A stretch of 64,000 nt of DNA. It comes from Homoserinimonas sedimenticola (GTDB lineage: Bacteria > Actinomycetota > Actinomycetes > Actinomycetales > Microbacteriaceae). This document shows, one piece after another, positions 45,415-54,050 of this stretch. How positions within the stretch are numbered: the first letter of the stretch is position 1; each line of letters starts with the position of its first letter. Location of the stretch: positions 777,171-841,170 of the forward strand of contig NZ_JAPELL010000001.1 in assembly GCF_026094475.1 (NCBI RefSeq), in the 5' to 3' direction. The notes below the pieces were generated by a model. It did no database searches, was not told where the DNA came from, and was given only the letters and a program-made list of their open reading frames with translations. The translations under genes and the position numbers were made by a program.

Positions 45415-45627
45415 TCAGTCGTCTTCACGATGTCGGTGGTAATAGATGACGAACGCCAGACTGCATAAGAAGCCAACCACGCAGGCGCTCAATCCGAACC
45501 ATGCACCCTCAGAGGAATCAGTCGTCGCTATCTGCCAGACAGATAGGATTGCTCCAACTGCGAATGCAATCGTGCACAGCCACTCGATTACGAGCCGACC
45601 GTCGTTGCTTGATTGGTTCTCATCCAT
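45415..45627 (-). CDS. Small two-helix membrane protein (candidate immunity to displaced RHS tip)
   Basis: 70 aa, MDENQSSNDGRLVIEWLCTI...; hydrophobic segments at about 13-34 and 43-62, ending in YYHRHREDD. It begins 38 bp after the stop of the displaced RHS tip. No clear ribosome site. It differs in sequence from the other small membrane proteins. Immunity role inferred from context only. Confidence 0.5.
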   Translation of the reverse strand: MDENQSSNDGRLVIEWLCTIAFAVGAILSVWQIATTDSSEGAWFGLSACVVGFLCSLAFVIYYHRHREDD

Positions 45628-45665
45628 TCTTGCCCGCCCGTGTTAGTTGAACCCGCCCCGCGACT

Positions 45666-46309
45666 TCAGGACCTGTTTATGAGTGTTCCGACGTTATACA
45701 CGAGACTTGCCGCCGAATAGGCGAATCGAACGGCACCGGGAGCACCGAGCACTAGTGTCGGGGCGCCTGCCACGAGGGCAACGGTGGAGTATCCCAAACT
45801 GAGCACCGCCACCGACGTTCTGGTGATGGCCTGCCAGCATTCGAGCGAGGCAGTTCCGGTCGGGTCAATTGAGTTGACTGGGTTACACGCCGCATAGGAG
45901 TACGGGTTGGCTTCCTGCCCCGACGGATCGAACTGGGTGAACCGTCCCGTGCTGGCGTCGTAGTAGCGGGCTCCGAGTTTGTAGAGCCCGGAGGCTTCGT
46001 CCCAGTAGCCGCTGATGTAGCGCAGGCTGTTCTTGCCGATGTCGAGGTTGCTGCTGATGGCACGTTGTTCTCCGTAGGGGCTATAGGAGTAGCCGCCGTA
46101 GTAGGTGCCGGTCTTGCTAAACATCCCCACCACCGAGTTGAGGTGGTCGGTGACGTAGTAGTACCGGGACCCACCACCGAGCCTGGCGCCGACCGCGTCC
46201 CCGTCGGGGGTGCGGGTGAAGCCGCGCTGGGAGCCGACCGCGCCGGAGAGTTCCTCCCCCATCAACCCCAGACCGCTAGTGAGGTAGCTGGTCGTGGTGG
46301 AGGAGGCGA
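45666..46309 (-). pseudogene. Displaced RHS C-terminal tip with alternative tail
   Basis: About 215 codons that duplicate the end of the intact RHS gene (ASSTTTSYLTSGLGLMGEE through GLYKLGARYYDASTGRFTQFDPSG). After SIDPTG the sequence diverges to a different hydrophobic tail of 62 residues (TASLECWQAITRTSV... ending GTLINRS). Homology to the intact gene starts abruptly at 46309. The ORF is open to 46412, but its upstream part is unrelated and no secretion signal is present, so this is a silent cassette that could swap its tail into the full gene by recombination. Confidence 0.85.
45875..46309 (-). repeat. Duplicated RHS core, displaced copy
   Basis: This 435 bp aligns with 46969-47403 at a constant offset of 1,094 bp, with only scattered differences by eye. 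It is a direct repeat, and homologous recombination between copies would delete the intervening DNA and exchange the tail. Confidence 0.85.
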
Positions 46310-46353
46310 GCCACTGGACAGCCGTTCCGTTTCCGCAGGATCCGCGCTGAAAC

Positions 46354-46557
46354 TCACTCGCCGCGACGTTCTCTCTGGCGTGCAATCGCTCGGCCCACGG
46401 TCGCGATGACAAGCAATCCTGTGCCTACAACTACTCCCCTCAGGAGCAGATGCGGTTCTGGTATCGCTAACGACCAAACCAGCACGCCAAGAAAGACGGC
46501 CGCAACCGCAGTAGCCGCAATCCACATCCGGCGATTCTGATTGCTGGCCCTATTCAC
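46354..46557 (-). CDS. Small two-helix membrane protein overlapping the first immunity candidate
   Basis: 67 aa starting MNRASNQNRRMWIAATAVAAV (GTG at 46557, overlapping the preceding stop as GTGA). Helices at about 11-31 and 39-57, then RAIARQRERRGE. The overlap indicates translational coupling to the RHS gene and the first small protein. It may be a second immunity or accessory subunit. No family recognised. Confidence 0.6.
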   Translation of the reverse strand: MNRASNQNRRMWIAATAVAAVFLGVLVWSLAIPEPHLLLRGVVVGTGLLVIATVGRAIARQRERRGE

Positions 46558-46748
46558 AGCGTTCTCATAACCGTTAGGGAAAAGCCGACGAATACGACAG
46601 TAGTTGCGATTAGTAGCAAGAAGCGGACAGCCCGCTTTCTTTCGATGGGCGTGTGCATCTCCCGTGGGTGGACCAAGAACCATCTTGCGCTCGCCGCGAG
46701 AATGAAGATATACAGTACGCCAGAGACTATCCAAGCTGCTATGAGCAT
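46554..46748 (-). CDS. Small two-helix membrane protein, candidate RHS immunity
   Basis: 64 aa, MLIAAWIVSGVLYIFILAAS...; helices at about 2-22 and 43-61. Its ATG shares one base with the RHS stop (TGATG), so it is cotranslated with the toxin-like gene. Position immediately after the variable RHS tail is where immunity genes of polymorphic toxins lie. A membrane immunity protein fits a tail that is itself membrane-active. Function is inferred. Confidence 0.6.
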   Translation of the reverse strand: MLIAAWIVSGVLYIFILAASARWFLVHPREMHTPIERKRAVRFLLLIATTVVFVGFSLTVMRTL

Positions 46749-49700
46749 CAGAAGGGTCCTTGGTAGTCCTGCATGAGGAGCGCCGCGCTTGTCGTGCCGA
46801 ACACCCCGCATCCCCACACGCCGAGGGCACCGATGCCTCCCGTGAGCCCCATGACCAAGACGGCGCAGGTTGCCGTTATCGCACCACCGATTAGACCCCC
46901 GATGGCATGACCCAGGAGCGTGTTGGCAGAACTCTGCCAGGTGGCCAGGCCAGTCGGGTCCGCAGCTACCACCGGGTTGCACCCGGCATACGCATACGGG
47001 TTGGCTTCCTGCCCGGACGGGTCGAACTGGGTGAACCGTCCTGTGCTGGCGTCGTAGTACCGGGCTCCCAGCTTGTAGAGGCCGGATGCTTCATCGAAGT
47101 ATCCGCTGATGTAGCGCAGGTTGTTCTTGCCGATGTCGACGTTGCTGCTGATGGCGCGTTGTTCACCATAGGGGCTGTAGGAGTAGCCGCCGTAGTAGGT
47201 GCCGGTCTTGCTGAACATCCCCACCACCGAGCCCTGGTGGTCGGTGACGTAGTAGTAGCGGGACCCACCGCCGAGCCTGGCGCCGACGGCGTCGCCTTCG
47301 GGGGTGCGGGTGAAGCCGCGCTGGGAGCCGACCGCGCCGGAGAGTTCCTCCCCCATCAACCCCAGACCGCTAGTGAGGTAGCTGGTCGTGGTGGAGGAGG
47401 CGACCCTCCCCAGCTGGGTCGTGTTGCCCTTCCCGAAGCTGTCATAGGTTCCCGAGCCGATGCCGGTGACCGCACCGCGACTGTTGTAGGTCGCGGTCTG
47501 CCCGGTGATGCCGTTGACCGTCTGATTCCCTGCCGCGTCATACGCCCAACTGGTCGTATCGGCGGTGGCGGCGGTGAGCCTGCCAGCCGCATCGTACGTG
47601 TAGTCGATCGTGCCGGCTGCGGCACCGGTGGCGCCGGTCCTCACCTGCTGGGTGCGGTTGCCGGCGTTGTCATAGGCGTAAGCCCACCACGCGCTGGTGG
47701 TGGCCCCGACTTTCTCGGTTGCGGTGGCGAGTCGGTTCAGGGAGTCATACCCGTAGGTGGTGATCGCCCCGGCGGTGATGCCCTCCTCGGCATGGCTGGT
47801 GCGGGTTTGGATGGCGGTGCGGTCAGCGGCGGGGCCGGAACCGCCGGGGGCGGTGTAGGAGTAGCCGATGTCGACTTTCACTGCGCCGGTGGTGTCCTTG
47901 GCCCGGATGCGGAGGATGCGTCCGGCGGCGTCGTAGCTGGTGTCGATGCCGGCGTTGCCGGGGAAGGTGCGGCGGGTCTCGTTGCCGTTGGCGTCGTAGC
48001 CGAACTTGATACATCCCGAGTTCGCCGGGGACCCCGCCGCCGAGGTGCAGGCACCGCCGGGTTCGATCACCCGCACGAGTTGGTTGGCGTCGTCGTAGGC
48101 GTAGGTGACCTGCCCGTAGATGGCGTCGTAGTAGCCGGTCATGTTCCCGGCCGCGTCATAGTCGTAGAACATGTTGACCGTGGAGGAACGGATGATCTGC
48201 TGCACCGTCATGCGTCCCAGGACGTCGTAGGCGTACTGCTGGAACGGGCCCGTGCTGTCGGTGTCCTTCGACTTCAACCCGTTGAAGTAGTACGAGGTCG
48301 TCAACGTCTGCCCGCCGTCGAAGGTGGTGGAAACGATCTCGTCGCGCACGTTATACCCGTAGGTGGTGGTGTCCCCGTTGCCGTCGGTGACCGTCAGCAC
48401 CCGGCCGAGGGAGTCATGGGTGTAGGTGGTGGGCCCTTGCGGGGCCGGTGGGGTGACCGTGGCGAGGTTGCCGTCCGCATCGTAGGCGTAGCTGGTGGTG
48501 TGCCCGTTGCCGTTGGTCGAGGTGCACACCTGCCCGGCGAAACCGCCACAGACTGCACCGTTGGTTTCGTAGGTGTACTGCTCGGGCACCGCCCCGGTGC
48601 CCCCGGCGGTGGTGTCGGTGACCTTCGTCAGATTCCCCGCCGCGTCGTACTCGAACGCCTTCCCGTTGCCGGCCGCATCCGTCGTGCACTTCGGCTGGAA
48701 CGCGGTCCCGCCGGTTCCGGCGCACCCCACCCCGGTGGCATACGCGGCGCTGGCCGCCGCCCCTGTCGGCAGCGACACCCCGACCGCATTGTTCAACGCA
48801 TCGTAGGAGTAGGTGGTCGTGTTACCCGGCGTGCTGCCGGAGGCGAGCGCATCCGTTGTGGTCGCCACATCACTGTTCGGCGTCCACGTCTGTGACCGGG
48901 TCCGGTTCAGCGGATCAGTGACGGACGTCACCCGGCCGGAGCTGTCGATCGCGAAGGTCGACACCTTCCCCCGCGGATCCGTCAGCGCCGTCTGCCCGGA
49001 CGCGTAGGCGTAACTGGTGGTGCTCAGCGACGTCGAGGACGACGCCGCCATCCGCTCCACCGCCACCACCCGGTGCTGGGCGTCATACACAAACTCCGCC
49101 TTCGTATCCGCGGCCGCCGACGTGCCCCGAGTGCGGATCTCCGTCAGCCGACCCGCCGCATCATACGAATACTCCTCCCACAACCCACCAGGCGAATCCA
49201 CCCGGGTCAACTGACCGGAAGAATTGTGGGAGTAGGTGACGGTGCGACCGGCAGAGTCAGTGATCGAGGAGATCACATCCGCCCCACCCGCGGTGCCCCA
49301 GGTAATCGTGTAGCTACGACCGGAAGCCTCCGTCACCGACGCCACCTTCGCCCCGCTCGTATACGAATAGGTTGCCCCGACCCCGTTGCGGTTCTCATTC
49401 TTGATGATCCACCCGGAACTGTTGAACTCGACCCGCTCCCCGGTCTGGTTGTAGGTCAGCACCTTCGAGTACGGCTCATCCGTCAAGGTCGCGTTGAACC
49501 CTGCCGGCGTCACCCACGCCGACCCACTCCTAGTGAACTGCGCCGTGAACCCGTTAGGGCCGGTGAAGGTCGCCGTCGTCGAGGTGACCGCAAGCCCCAC
49601 ATCCTTCGCCGACAACGGCGACGACCACCCCGCGCCGAAGGACCCGACCGAGGAGGACAACCCGTTGTAGAAACGGTCATTGCGCACCGACAAACCCGGA

Positions 49701-50116
49701 CCGTGCAGCATCCCCTCATTCGCCGTCAACAACAGGTTGCCGTTCGCCAGATTCACCCGAGCAATCGTGCTCACCGAGATCTCAGTCTCATCGAATGCGA
49801 AATACGGCAGCGCCCCCAACCCGGGAGCGCCCACCACGGTGCCCACCGGAGCCCGACGCAGCTGCGACCTCTCACCCAAAACCCGATCCTCCGCAGGCGC
49901 CTCCCACGCCTCCTCCGGAGCCGCAGGCTCCGGAATCACCGCATCACCAGCAGCAGCCTCCGGCACCCACCCCTCGCTATAGGGCGTATCCGGCACCTCA
50001 ATCAGAGACTGATCGTCAGGATCCTTCGACGGCATCGCCGACACCCCCGTCGAGGTGACAAGCACAGCGCTAATGGAAATAATCGCGAGCAGACCAAGAT
50101 TTCGAGCAGAACGCAT
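46748..50116 (-). CDS. Secreted RHS/YD-repeat protein with variable hydrophobic C-terminal tail
   Basis: 1122 aa. Sec signal peptide at 1-27 (LLAIISISAVLVTSTGVSA). Disordered acidic/proline region to about 80; then a long series of YD repeats (YSYDAAGRLTEI, YAYDADGNLATV, YTYDAAGRLTAA and more) forming the RHS cocoon. The RHS core ends with GLYKLGARYYDASTGRFTQFDPSG and DPTG near 1056. After it comes a 66-residue Gly-rich hydrophobic tail that differs from the displaced copy. Two overlapping small membrane genes follow. The Shine-Dalgarno is weak; an inverted repeat TTGAG/CTCAA lies at 50205-50220 upstream. It is likely a wall-associated or exported polymorphic toxin. Confidence 0.92.
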   Translation of the reverse strand: MRSARNLGLLAIISISAVLVTSTGVSAMPSKDPDDQSLIEVPDTPYSEGWVPEAAAGDAVIPEPAAPEEAWEAPAEDRVLGERSQLRRAPVGTVVGAPGLGALPYFAFDETEISVSTIARVNLANGNLLLTANEGMLHGPGLSVRNDRFYNGLSSSVGSFGAGWSSPLSAKDVGLAVTSTTATFTGPNGFTAQFTRSGSAWVTPAGFNATLTDEPYSKVLTYNQTGERVEFNSSGWIIKNENRNGVGATYSYTSGAKVASVTEASGRSYTITWGTAGGADVISSITDSAGRTVTYSHNSSGQLTRVDSPGGLWEEYSYDAAGRLTEIRTRGTSAAADTKAEFVYDAQHRVVAVERMAASSSTSLSTTSYAYASGQTALTDPRGKVSTFAIDSSGRVTSVTDPLNRTRSQTWTPNSDVATTTDALASGSTPGNTTTYSYDALNNAVGVSLPTGAAASAAYATGVGCAGTGGTAFQPKCTTDAAGNGKAFEYDAAGNLTKVTDTTAGGTGAVPEQYTYETNGAVCGGFAGQVCTSTNGNGHTTSYAYDADGNLATVTPPAPQGPTTYTHDSLGRVLTVTDGNGDTTTYGYNVRDEIVSTTFDGGQTLTTSYYFNGLKSKDTDSTGPFQQYAYDVLGRMTVQQIIRSSTVNMFYDYDAAGNMTGYYDAIYGQVTYAYDDANQLVRVIEPGGACTSAAGSPANSGCIKFGYDANGNETRRTFPGNAGIDTSYDAAGRILRIRAKDTTGAVKVDIGYSYTAPGGSGPAADRTAIQTRTSHAEEGITAGAITTYGYDSLNRLATATEKVGATTSAWWAYAYDNAGNRTQQVRTGATGAAAGTIDYTYDAAGRLTAATADTTSWAYDAAGNQTVNGITGQTATYNSRGAVTGIGSGTYDSFGKGNTTQLGRVASSTTTSYLTSGLGLMGEELSGAVGSQRGFTRTPEGDAVGARLGGGSRYYYVTDHQGSVVGMFSKTGTYYGGYSYSPYGEQRAISSNVDIGKNNLRYISGYFDEASGLYKLGARYYDASTGRFTQFDPSGQEANPYAYAGCNPVVAADPTGLATWQSSANTLLGHAIGGLIGGAITATCAVLVMGLTGGIGALGVWGCGVFGTTSAALLMQDYQGPF
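46969..47403 (-). repeat. Duplicated RHS core, resident copy
   Basis: Partner of the repeat at 45875-46309, within the intact RHS gene; identical at most positions and in the same orientation. Confidence 0.85.
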
Positions 50117-50204
50117 ACCGAAAGACCAACCTCAATGTCGGGGAAACGAGGGGTGAAGCGACTACTCCCCCGACGCTACGACGACGAACCCTCAAAGTTC
50201 AGTC

Positions 50205-50220
50205 TTGAGTTCTCCCTCAA
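50205..50220 (-). promoter_or_regulatory. Inverted repeat upstream of the RHS gene
   Basis: TTGAG (50205-50209) and CTCAA (50216-50220) with a six-base spacer, about 90 bp before the RHS ATG. TAGCGT on the minus strand near 50173-50178 is a possible -10. Could bind a regulator; weak evidence. Confidence 0.3.
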
Positions 50221-50259
50221 AACCAGGCTACGGTTATTAGCGCCGATGCCACCGTGCCC

Positions 50260-51297
50260 TCACTCCCCCTGGGGCAGCTCCGAGTCGGTGGTGAGGTGCG
50301 GCGCGAGGTCGCGGGGGCTCATGGTGCCGGCGAGCACCTCGGCGACCTGCGAGACGATCGGCATGACGACACCCTTCGCCTGCGCGAGCTCCAGGATCGG
50401 GGCGACCGAGGCGAGGCCCTCCGCCGTCTGGTTCATCTGCTTGACGACGTCGGCGAAGGAGAGCCCCTGCCCGAGCAGGCGGCCCGCCGTGTTATTGCGG
50501 GAGAGCGACGACTCGCAGGTCGCGATGAGGTCACCGAGGCCCGCGAGGCCGGACAGGGTCGAGGCTTTGGCGCCGTAGGCGACCGCGAAGTCGGTCATCT
50601 CGACAAGGCCGCGCGTGATGATCGACGCCTTCGTGTTCTCGCCGTAGCCGACACCGTCGACGATGCCGATCGCGACCGCGATGAGGTTCTTGAGCACGCC
50701 GCCGAACTCGGTGCCCGTGACATCCGTGTTGACAAAGGTCCTGAAGTAGGGGTTTGTCGCGAGCATCGCGACGCGCGTCGCCGTGTCGAGACTGGCGGAG
50801 GCGACAACGGCCGCGGTCGGCTGCTCCTTCGCGATCTCGAGCGCGAGGTTGGGTCCGGATGCCACAGCGATGCGATTCGCGTCGAGCCCGAGCTCCTCAG
50901 TGATGACCTCGCTCATGCGGGCCCTCGTGCCCTTCTCGACGCCCTTCATCAGGCTCACGACGAGGGCGTCACGGGGAATCATCGTGCCGAACTCGCGCAG
51001 GTTGCTGCGCAGCGTCTGGCTCGGCACGGAGAGGAACACGACCTCGGCCCCGTCGAGCGTCTCCTCGATCACGTGGCTCGACCAGAGGGTGCGCGGCAGG
51101 TTGATGCCCGGCAGGTAGTCGCTGTTGCGCCTGCTCTCCGCGATCTCGCGGGCGAGCTCGGCGCGGCGCGCCCACAGCGCGACATCCGCTCCCCCATCGG
51201 CGAGGATCTTGGCGAACGTCGTGCCCCAGCTGCCGGCGCCGAGCACGGCGACGCGCGTCGCCCCGGGAACAGGGATGCGAATGGGCCTCGTGCTCAT
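50260..51297 (-). CDS. gpsA: Glycerol-3-phosphate dehydrogenase [NAD(P)+] GpsA
   Basis: 345 aa. Rossmann start AVLGAGSWGTTFAKIL, then SLMKGVEKGT, ASGPNLALEIAKEQPTA and KNLIAVAIGIVDGVGYGENTKA with the catalytic lysine. Supplies glycerol-3-phosphate for phospholipids, the substrate line of the neighbouring PlsC. Its ATG overlaps the plsC stop by one base (TGATG). Last gene of the leuC-leuD-murA-plsC-gpsA operon. Confidence 0.97.
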   Translation of the reverse strand: MSTRPIRIPVPGATRVAVLGAGSWGTTFAKILADGGADVALWARRAELAREIAESRRNSDYLPGINLPRTLWSSHVIEETLDGAEVVFLSVPSQTLRSNLREFGTMIPRDALVVSLMKGVEKGTRARMSEVITEELGLDANRIAVASGPNLALEIAKEQPTAAVVASASLDTATRVAMLATNPYFRTFVNTDVTGTEFGGVLKNLIAVAIGIVDGVGYGENTKASIITRGLVEMTDFAVAYGAKASTLSGLAGLGDLIATCESSLSRNNTAGRLLGQGLSFADVVKQMNQTAEGLASVAPILELAQAKGVVMPIVSQVAEVLAGTMSPRDLAPHLTTDSELPQGE

Positions 51298-52097
51298 CAG
51301 AAGCGCCCCGTCTCACTCTGATTGTTGCGGGCGGGGTCCCAACGCTCGGCGGGCGCCTCCTCCTGCCGAATGTCGGCAAGGAGCGCGGTGATCGCGTCCA
51401 TGACCCGCTCGGTCGCCTCCGTGAGCACGGCCGAGGAGATCGGCCGACCGCGGAACTCCGAGAGGTCGACCGGATCGCCGATCTTCACCGTGATCGTCTT
51501 GCGCGGGAACAGGCTGATCTTGCGCCCGTAACGCGGCATCACCAGCTGCGTGCCCCAGTGGGCCGCGGGGACGAGTGGCACCCCCGCCTCGAGCGCCATC
51601 CGCACGGCCCCCGTCTTGCCCCGCATGGGCCACAGGTCAGGGTCGCGCGTAAGGGAACCCTCGGGGTAGATGACGACCGCGAGCCCCTTCTCGACGAGCG
51701 TCGCCGCCGCCTTGAGAGGCTCCGAGCCGCGCGCGCTCCCCGCCCGCTCGACCGGGATCTGCCCCGAGGCGCGCAGGATGCCACCCACGATCGGGTTCTT
51801 GAAGACGGATGCCTTCGCCAGGAAGCGGGGCATGCGATTGAGCTTCCACATGACGACGCCCATGACGACGGGGTCGATCTCGCTGTAGTGGTTGGGCGAG
51901 AAGACGAATGCGCCCTCCCTGGGCATCTTGTGTCCGTCGATGATGCGGAAGCGCGCGAGCGCATACATGATCGGCAGGATGACCGCCGCGAGGAAGCGGA
52001 AAGTCGGCGTCTTCTCCGATTTGGGCTTCGACGACGGCGTCGAGCTCGTGGTCTCACTCACAGGGGCGGAATCACTCTCCGTAGACGACGTCGGCAC
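51297..52097 (-). CDS. plsC: 1-acyl-sn-glycerol-3-phosphate acyltransferase PlsC
   Basis: 266 aa. HX4D motif in FSPNHYSEIDP, and PEGSLTRD as the third acyltransferase block. One N-terminal membrane anchor (FRFLAAVILPIMYALARF). Makes phosphatidic acid from lysophosphatidate. The GTG at 52097 lies inside the end of murA (26 bp overlap); another GTG at 52061 would give a 12-residue shorter protein with no overlap. Neither has a clear ribosome site, as expected for coupled translation. Confidence 0.92.
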   Translation of the reverse strand: MPTSSTESDSAPVSETTSSTPSSKPKSEKTPTFRFLAAVILPIMYALARFRIIDGHKMPREGAFVFSPNHYSEIDPVVMGVVMWKLNRMPRFLAKASVFKNPIVGGILRASGQIPVERAGSARGSEPLKAAATLVEKGLAVVIYPEGSLTRDPDLWPMRGKTGAVRMALEAGVPLVPAAHWGTQLVMPRYGRKISLFPRKTITVKIGDPVDLSEFRGRPISSAVLTEATERVMDAITALLADIRQEEAPAERWDPARNNQSETGRF

Positions 52098-53439
52098 CCA
52101 GCGCGTGCAGCTTCTCGATGATGTGCTCGTAGCCGCGACTGATGATGCCGATGTTGCTGATGGTCGACTGGCCCTCGGCGCTCAACGCCGCGATGAGGTG
52201 ACTGAAACCACCGCGCAGGTCGGGCACGTGCAGCGGCGCCCCGTGCAGCGGGGTCGGGCCCACGATCGTCGCCGCCTGCTCGAAGTCGCGGCGCGCCACG
52301 CGGCGCGGGTGGTCGGGCAGACCCTTCTCGTGCACGACGATGCTGGCGCCCATCTTTCCGAGCGCCTCCGTGAACCCGAAGCGGTTCTCGTAGACGGTCT
52401 CGTGCACGATCGAGGTGCCCTCAGCCTGGGTCAGCGCGACGATGAGCGGCTGCTGCCAGTCCGTCATGAAGCCGGGGTGGACATCCGTCTCGATCGTGAC
52501 CGCCTTGAGCGTGCCGCCAGGGTGCCAGAAGCGGATGCCGTCGTCCTGCACGTCGAACGCCCCGCCCACCTTGCGAAAGACGTTGAGGAAGGTCATCATC
52601 TCGGACTGCTTGGCGCCCTCGACGAAGATGTCGCCCCTCGTGACGAGCGCCGCGCAGGCCCAGCTCGCGACCTCATTGCGGTCGAAGAGGGCGCTGTGAC
52701 GGTAGCCATCGAGGCGGTCAACGCCCTCGATCAGGATGACGCGGTTGGGCTCGACCGAGATGATGGCGCCCATCTTCTGCAGGATCGCGATGAGATCCAT
52801 GATCTCGGGCTCGATCGCGGCATTCTTGAGCTCCGTGACGCCCTTCGCGCGCACGGCAGTGAGGAGCACCTGCTCGGTCGCCCCCACACTCGGGTAGGGC
52901 AGCTCGATGTTGGCGCCGTGCAGCCCGTTGGGGGCCGTCAGCTCGATGCCCTCGAAACTCTTGTCTACGACAGCGCCGAAGGCACGCAGGGCGTCGAGGT
53001 GGTAGTCGATGGGACGGTCACCGATGCGGCATCCGCCGAGGTCGGGGATGCGCGCCTCGCCCAGCCGGTGCAGCAGCGGCCCGCAGAACAGTATGGGGAT
53101 GCGGCTTGCCCCGGCATGCGCGTCGATCTCGGCGAAGTGCGCCTTCTCGACGTTGGCGGTGTCGAAGTGCAGCTCCCCCGCCGTCGGGCTCGTCACGCCG
53201 ACACCGTAGACCTCCAGCAGGCCCCGAACGACCTGGACGTCGCTGATGTCGGGCACCCCGCGCAGCACGCTCGGCGTCTCCCCCAGGAGCGCCGCGACCA
53301 TCGCCTTCGTCACGAGGTTCTTGGCGCCACGCACCTGGATGCGACCCTGGAGCGGCTTGCCGCCGTTGACCACGATCTCGTCGGAGGAGAGACCGACTCG
53401 CTCGGCTGCCATCCGGGAGTCCTTCGTGAGCGGGTTCAC
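52072..53439 (-). CDS. murA: UDP-N-acetylglucosamine 1-carboxyvinyltransferase MurA
   Basis: 455 aa. First committed step of peptidoglycan synthesis (enolpyruvyl transfer to UDP-GlcNAc). Two-domain inside-out barrel with [16 protein letters not shown] and the active loop [16 protein letters not shown]. The catalytic Cys of fosfomycin-sensitive MurA is kept (GGC), unlike the Asp seen in mycobacteria. The GTG at 53439 overlaps the leuD stop as GTGA; ATG at 53412 is an alternative. Confidence 0.95.
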   Translation of the reverse strand: MNPLTKDSRMAAERVGLSSDEIVVNGGKPLQGRIQVRGAKNLVTKAMVAALLGETPSVLRGVPDISDVQVVRGLLEVYGVGVTSPTAGELHFDTANVEKAHFAEIDAHAGASRIPILFCGPLLHRLGEARIPDLGGCRIGDRPIDYHLDALRAFGAVVDKSFEGIELTAPNGLHGANIELPYPSVGATEQVLLTAVRAKGVTELKNAAIEPEIMDLIAILQKMGAIISVEPNRVILIEGVDRLDGYRHSALFDRNEVASWACAALVTRGDIFVEGAKQSEMMTFLNVFRKVGGAFDVQDDGIRFWHPGGTLKAVTIETDVHPGFMTDWQQPLIVALTQAEGTSIVHETVYENRFGFTEALGKMGASIVVHEKGLPDHPRRVARRDFEQAATIVGPTPLHGAPLHVPDLRGGFSHLIAALSAEGQSTISNIGIISRGYEHIIEKLHALGADVVYGE

Positions 53440-54050
53440 TCGGCGACCGCTGCCGCTCGGGCGGGAAGCGTCGTGGGACGCCACGCCGCACGACGGGACT
53501 CGAAGTCGGTGATCGACTCCTCCTCGCGGAGGGTCAGGGCGATGTCGTCAAGGCCTTCCAGGAGGCGCCACCGCGTGTAGTCGTCGATCTGGAACGGGAT
53601 CTCGAGGTCGCCCAGCGTCACCGTGCGGGTCTCAAGATCGACCGTGATCTCGACGCCGGGCTCCGCCTCGATGCGCTCCCAGAGCGCCTCCGTGTCTTCC
53701 TCCGAGATCTGCCCCGCGAGCAGACCCTGCTTGCCCGAGTTGCCGCGGAAGATGTCGCCGAAACGCGGGCTCAGCACGGCAGCGAAGCCGAAGTCGCGCA
53801 GCGCCCACACGGCGTGCTCACGGCTCGAACCCGTGCCGAAGTCGGGCCCGGCGACAAGCACGCGTGCCCCCTGATATTCGGGGCGGTTGAGCACGAAGTC
53901 CTCATCCTGACGCCAGCCGTGGAAGAGGGCGTCTTCGAAGCCCGTCTTCGTCACCCGCTTGAGGAAGACCGCCGGGATGATCTGATCGGTGTCGACGTTG
54001 GAGCGTCGCAGCGGCGCCGCGACCCCCGTGATCGTCGTGACTTTCTCCAT
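53436..54050 (-). CDS. leuD: 3-isopropylmalate dehydratase small subunit LeuD
   Basis: 204 aa. [17 protein letters not shown] at the N-terminus, [17 protein letters not shown] and [15 protein letters not shown]. Forms isopropylmalate isomerase with LeuC in leucine synthesis. Overlaps leuC by one base (TGATG). Confidence 0.97.
   Translation of the reverse strand: MEKVTTITGVAAPLRRSNVDTDQIIPAVFLKRVTKTGFEDALFHGWRQDEDFVLNRPEYQGARVLVAGPDFGTGSSREHAVWALRDFGFAAVLSPRFGDIFRGNSGKQGLLAGQISEEDTEALWERIEAEPGVEITVDLETRTVTLGDLEIPFQIDDYTRWRLLEGLDDIALTLREEESITDFESRRAAWRPTTLPARAAAVAE

Noticed and set aside
46907-48895. 662-codon plus-strand frame opposite the RHS gene
   Set aside because: Gly/Val/Arg-rich shadow of the YD repeats; no start signal or known fold.
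47400-49800. Periodic sequence in the RHS gene as a DNA repeat array
   Set aside because: Period is that of coding YD repeats with diverged DNA; it is a protein feature.
44955-50116. RHS region as an insertion sequence or transposon
   Set aside because: No transposase, terminal inverted repeats or target duplication seen; tip duplications explain the repeats.
51892-53580. 562-codon plus-strand frame opposite murA
   Set aside because: Antisense to an intact murA; composition typical of a high-GC shadow frame.
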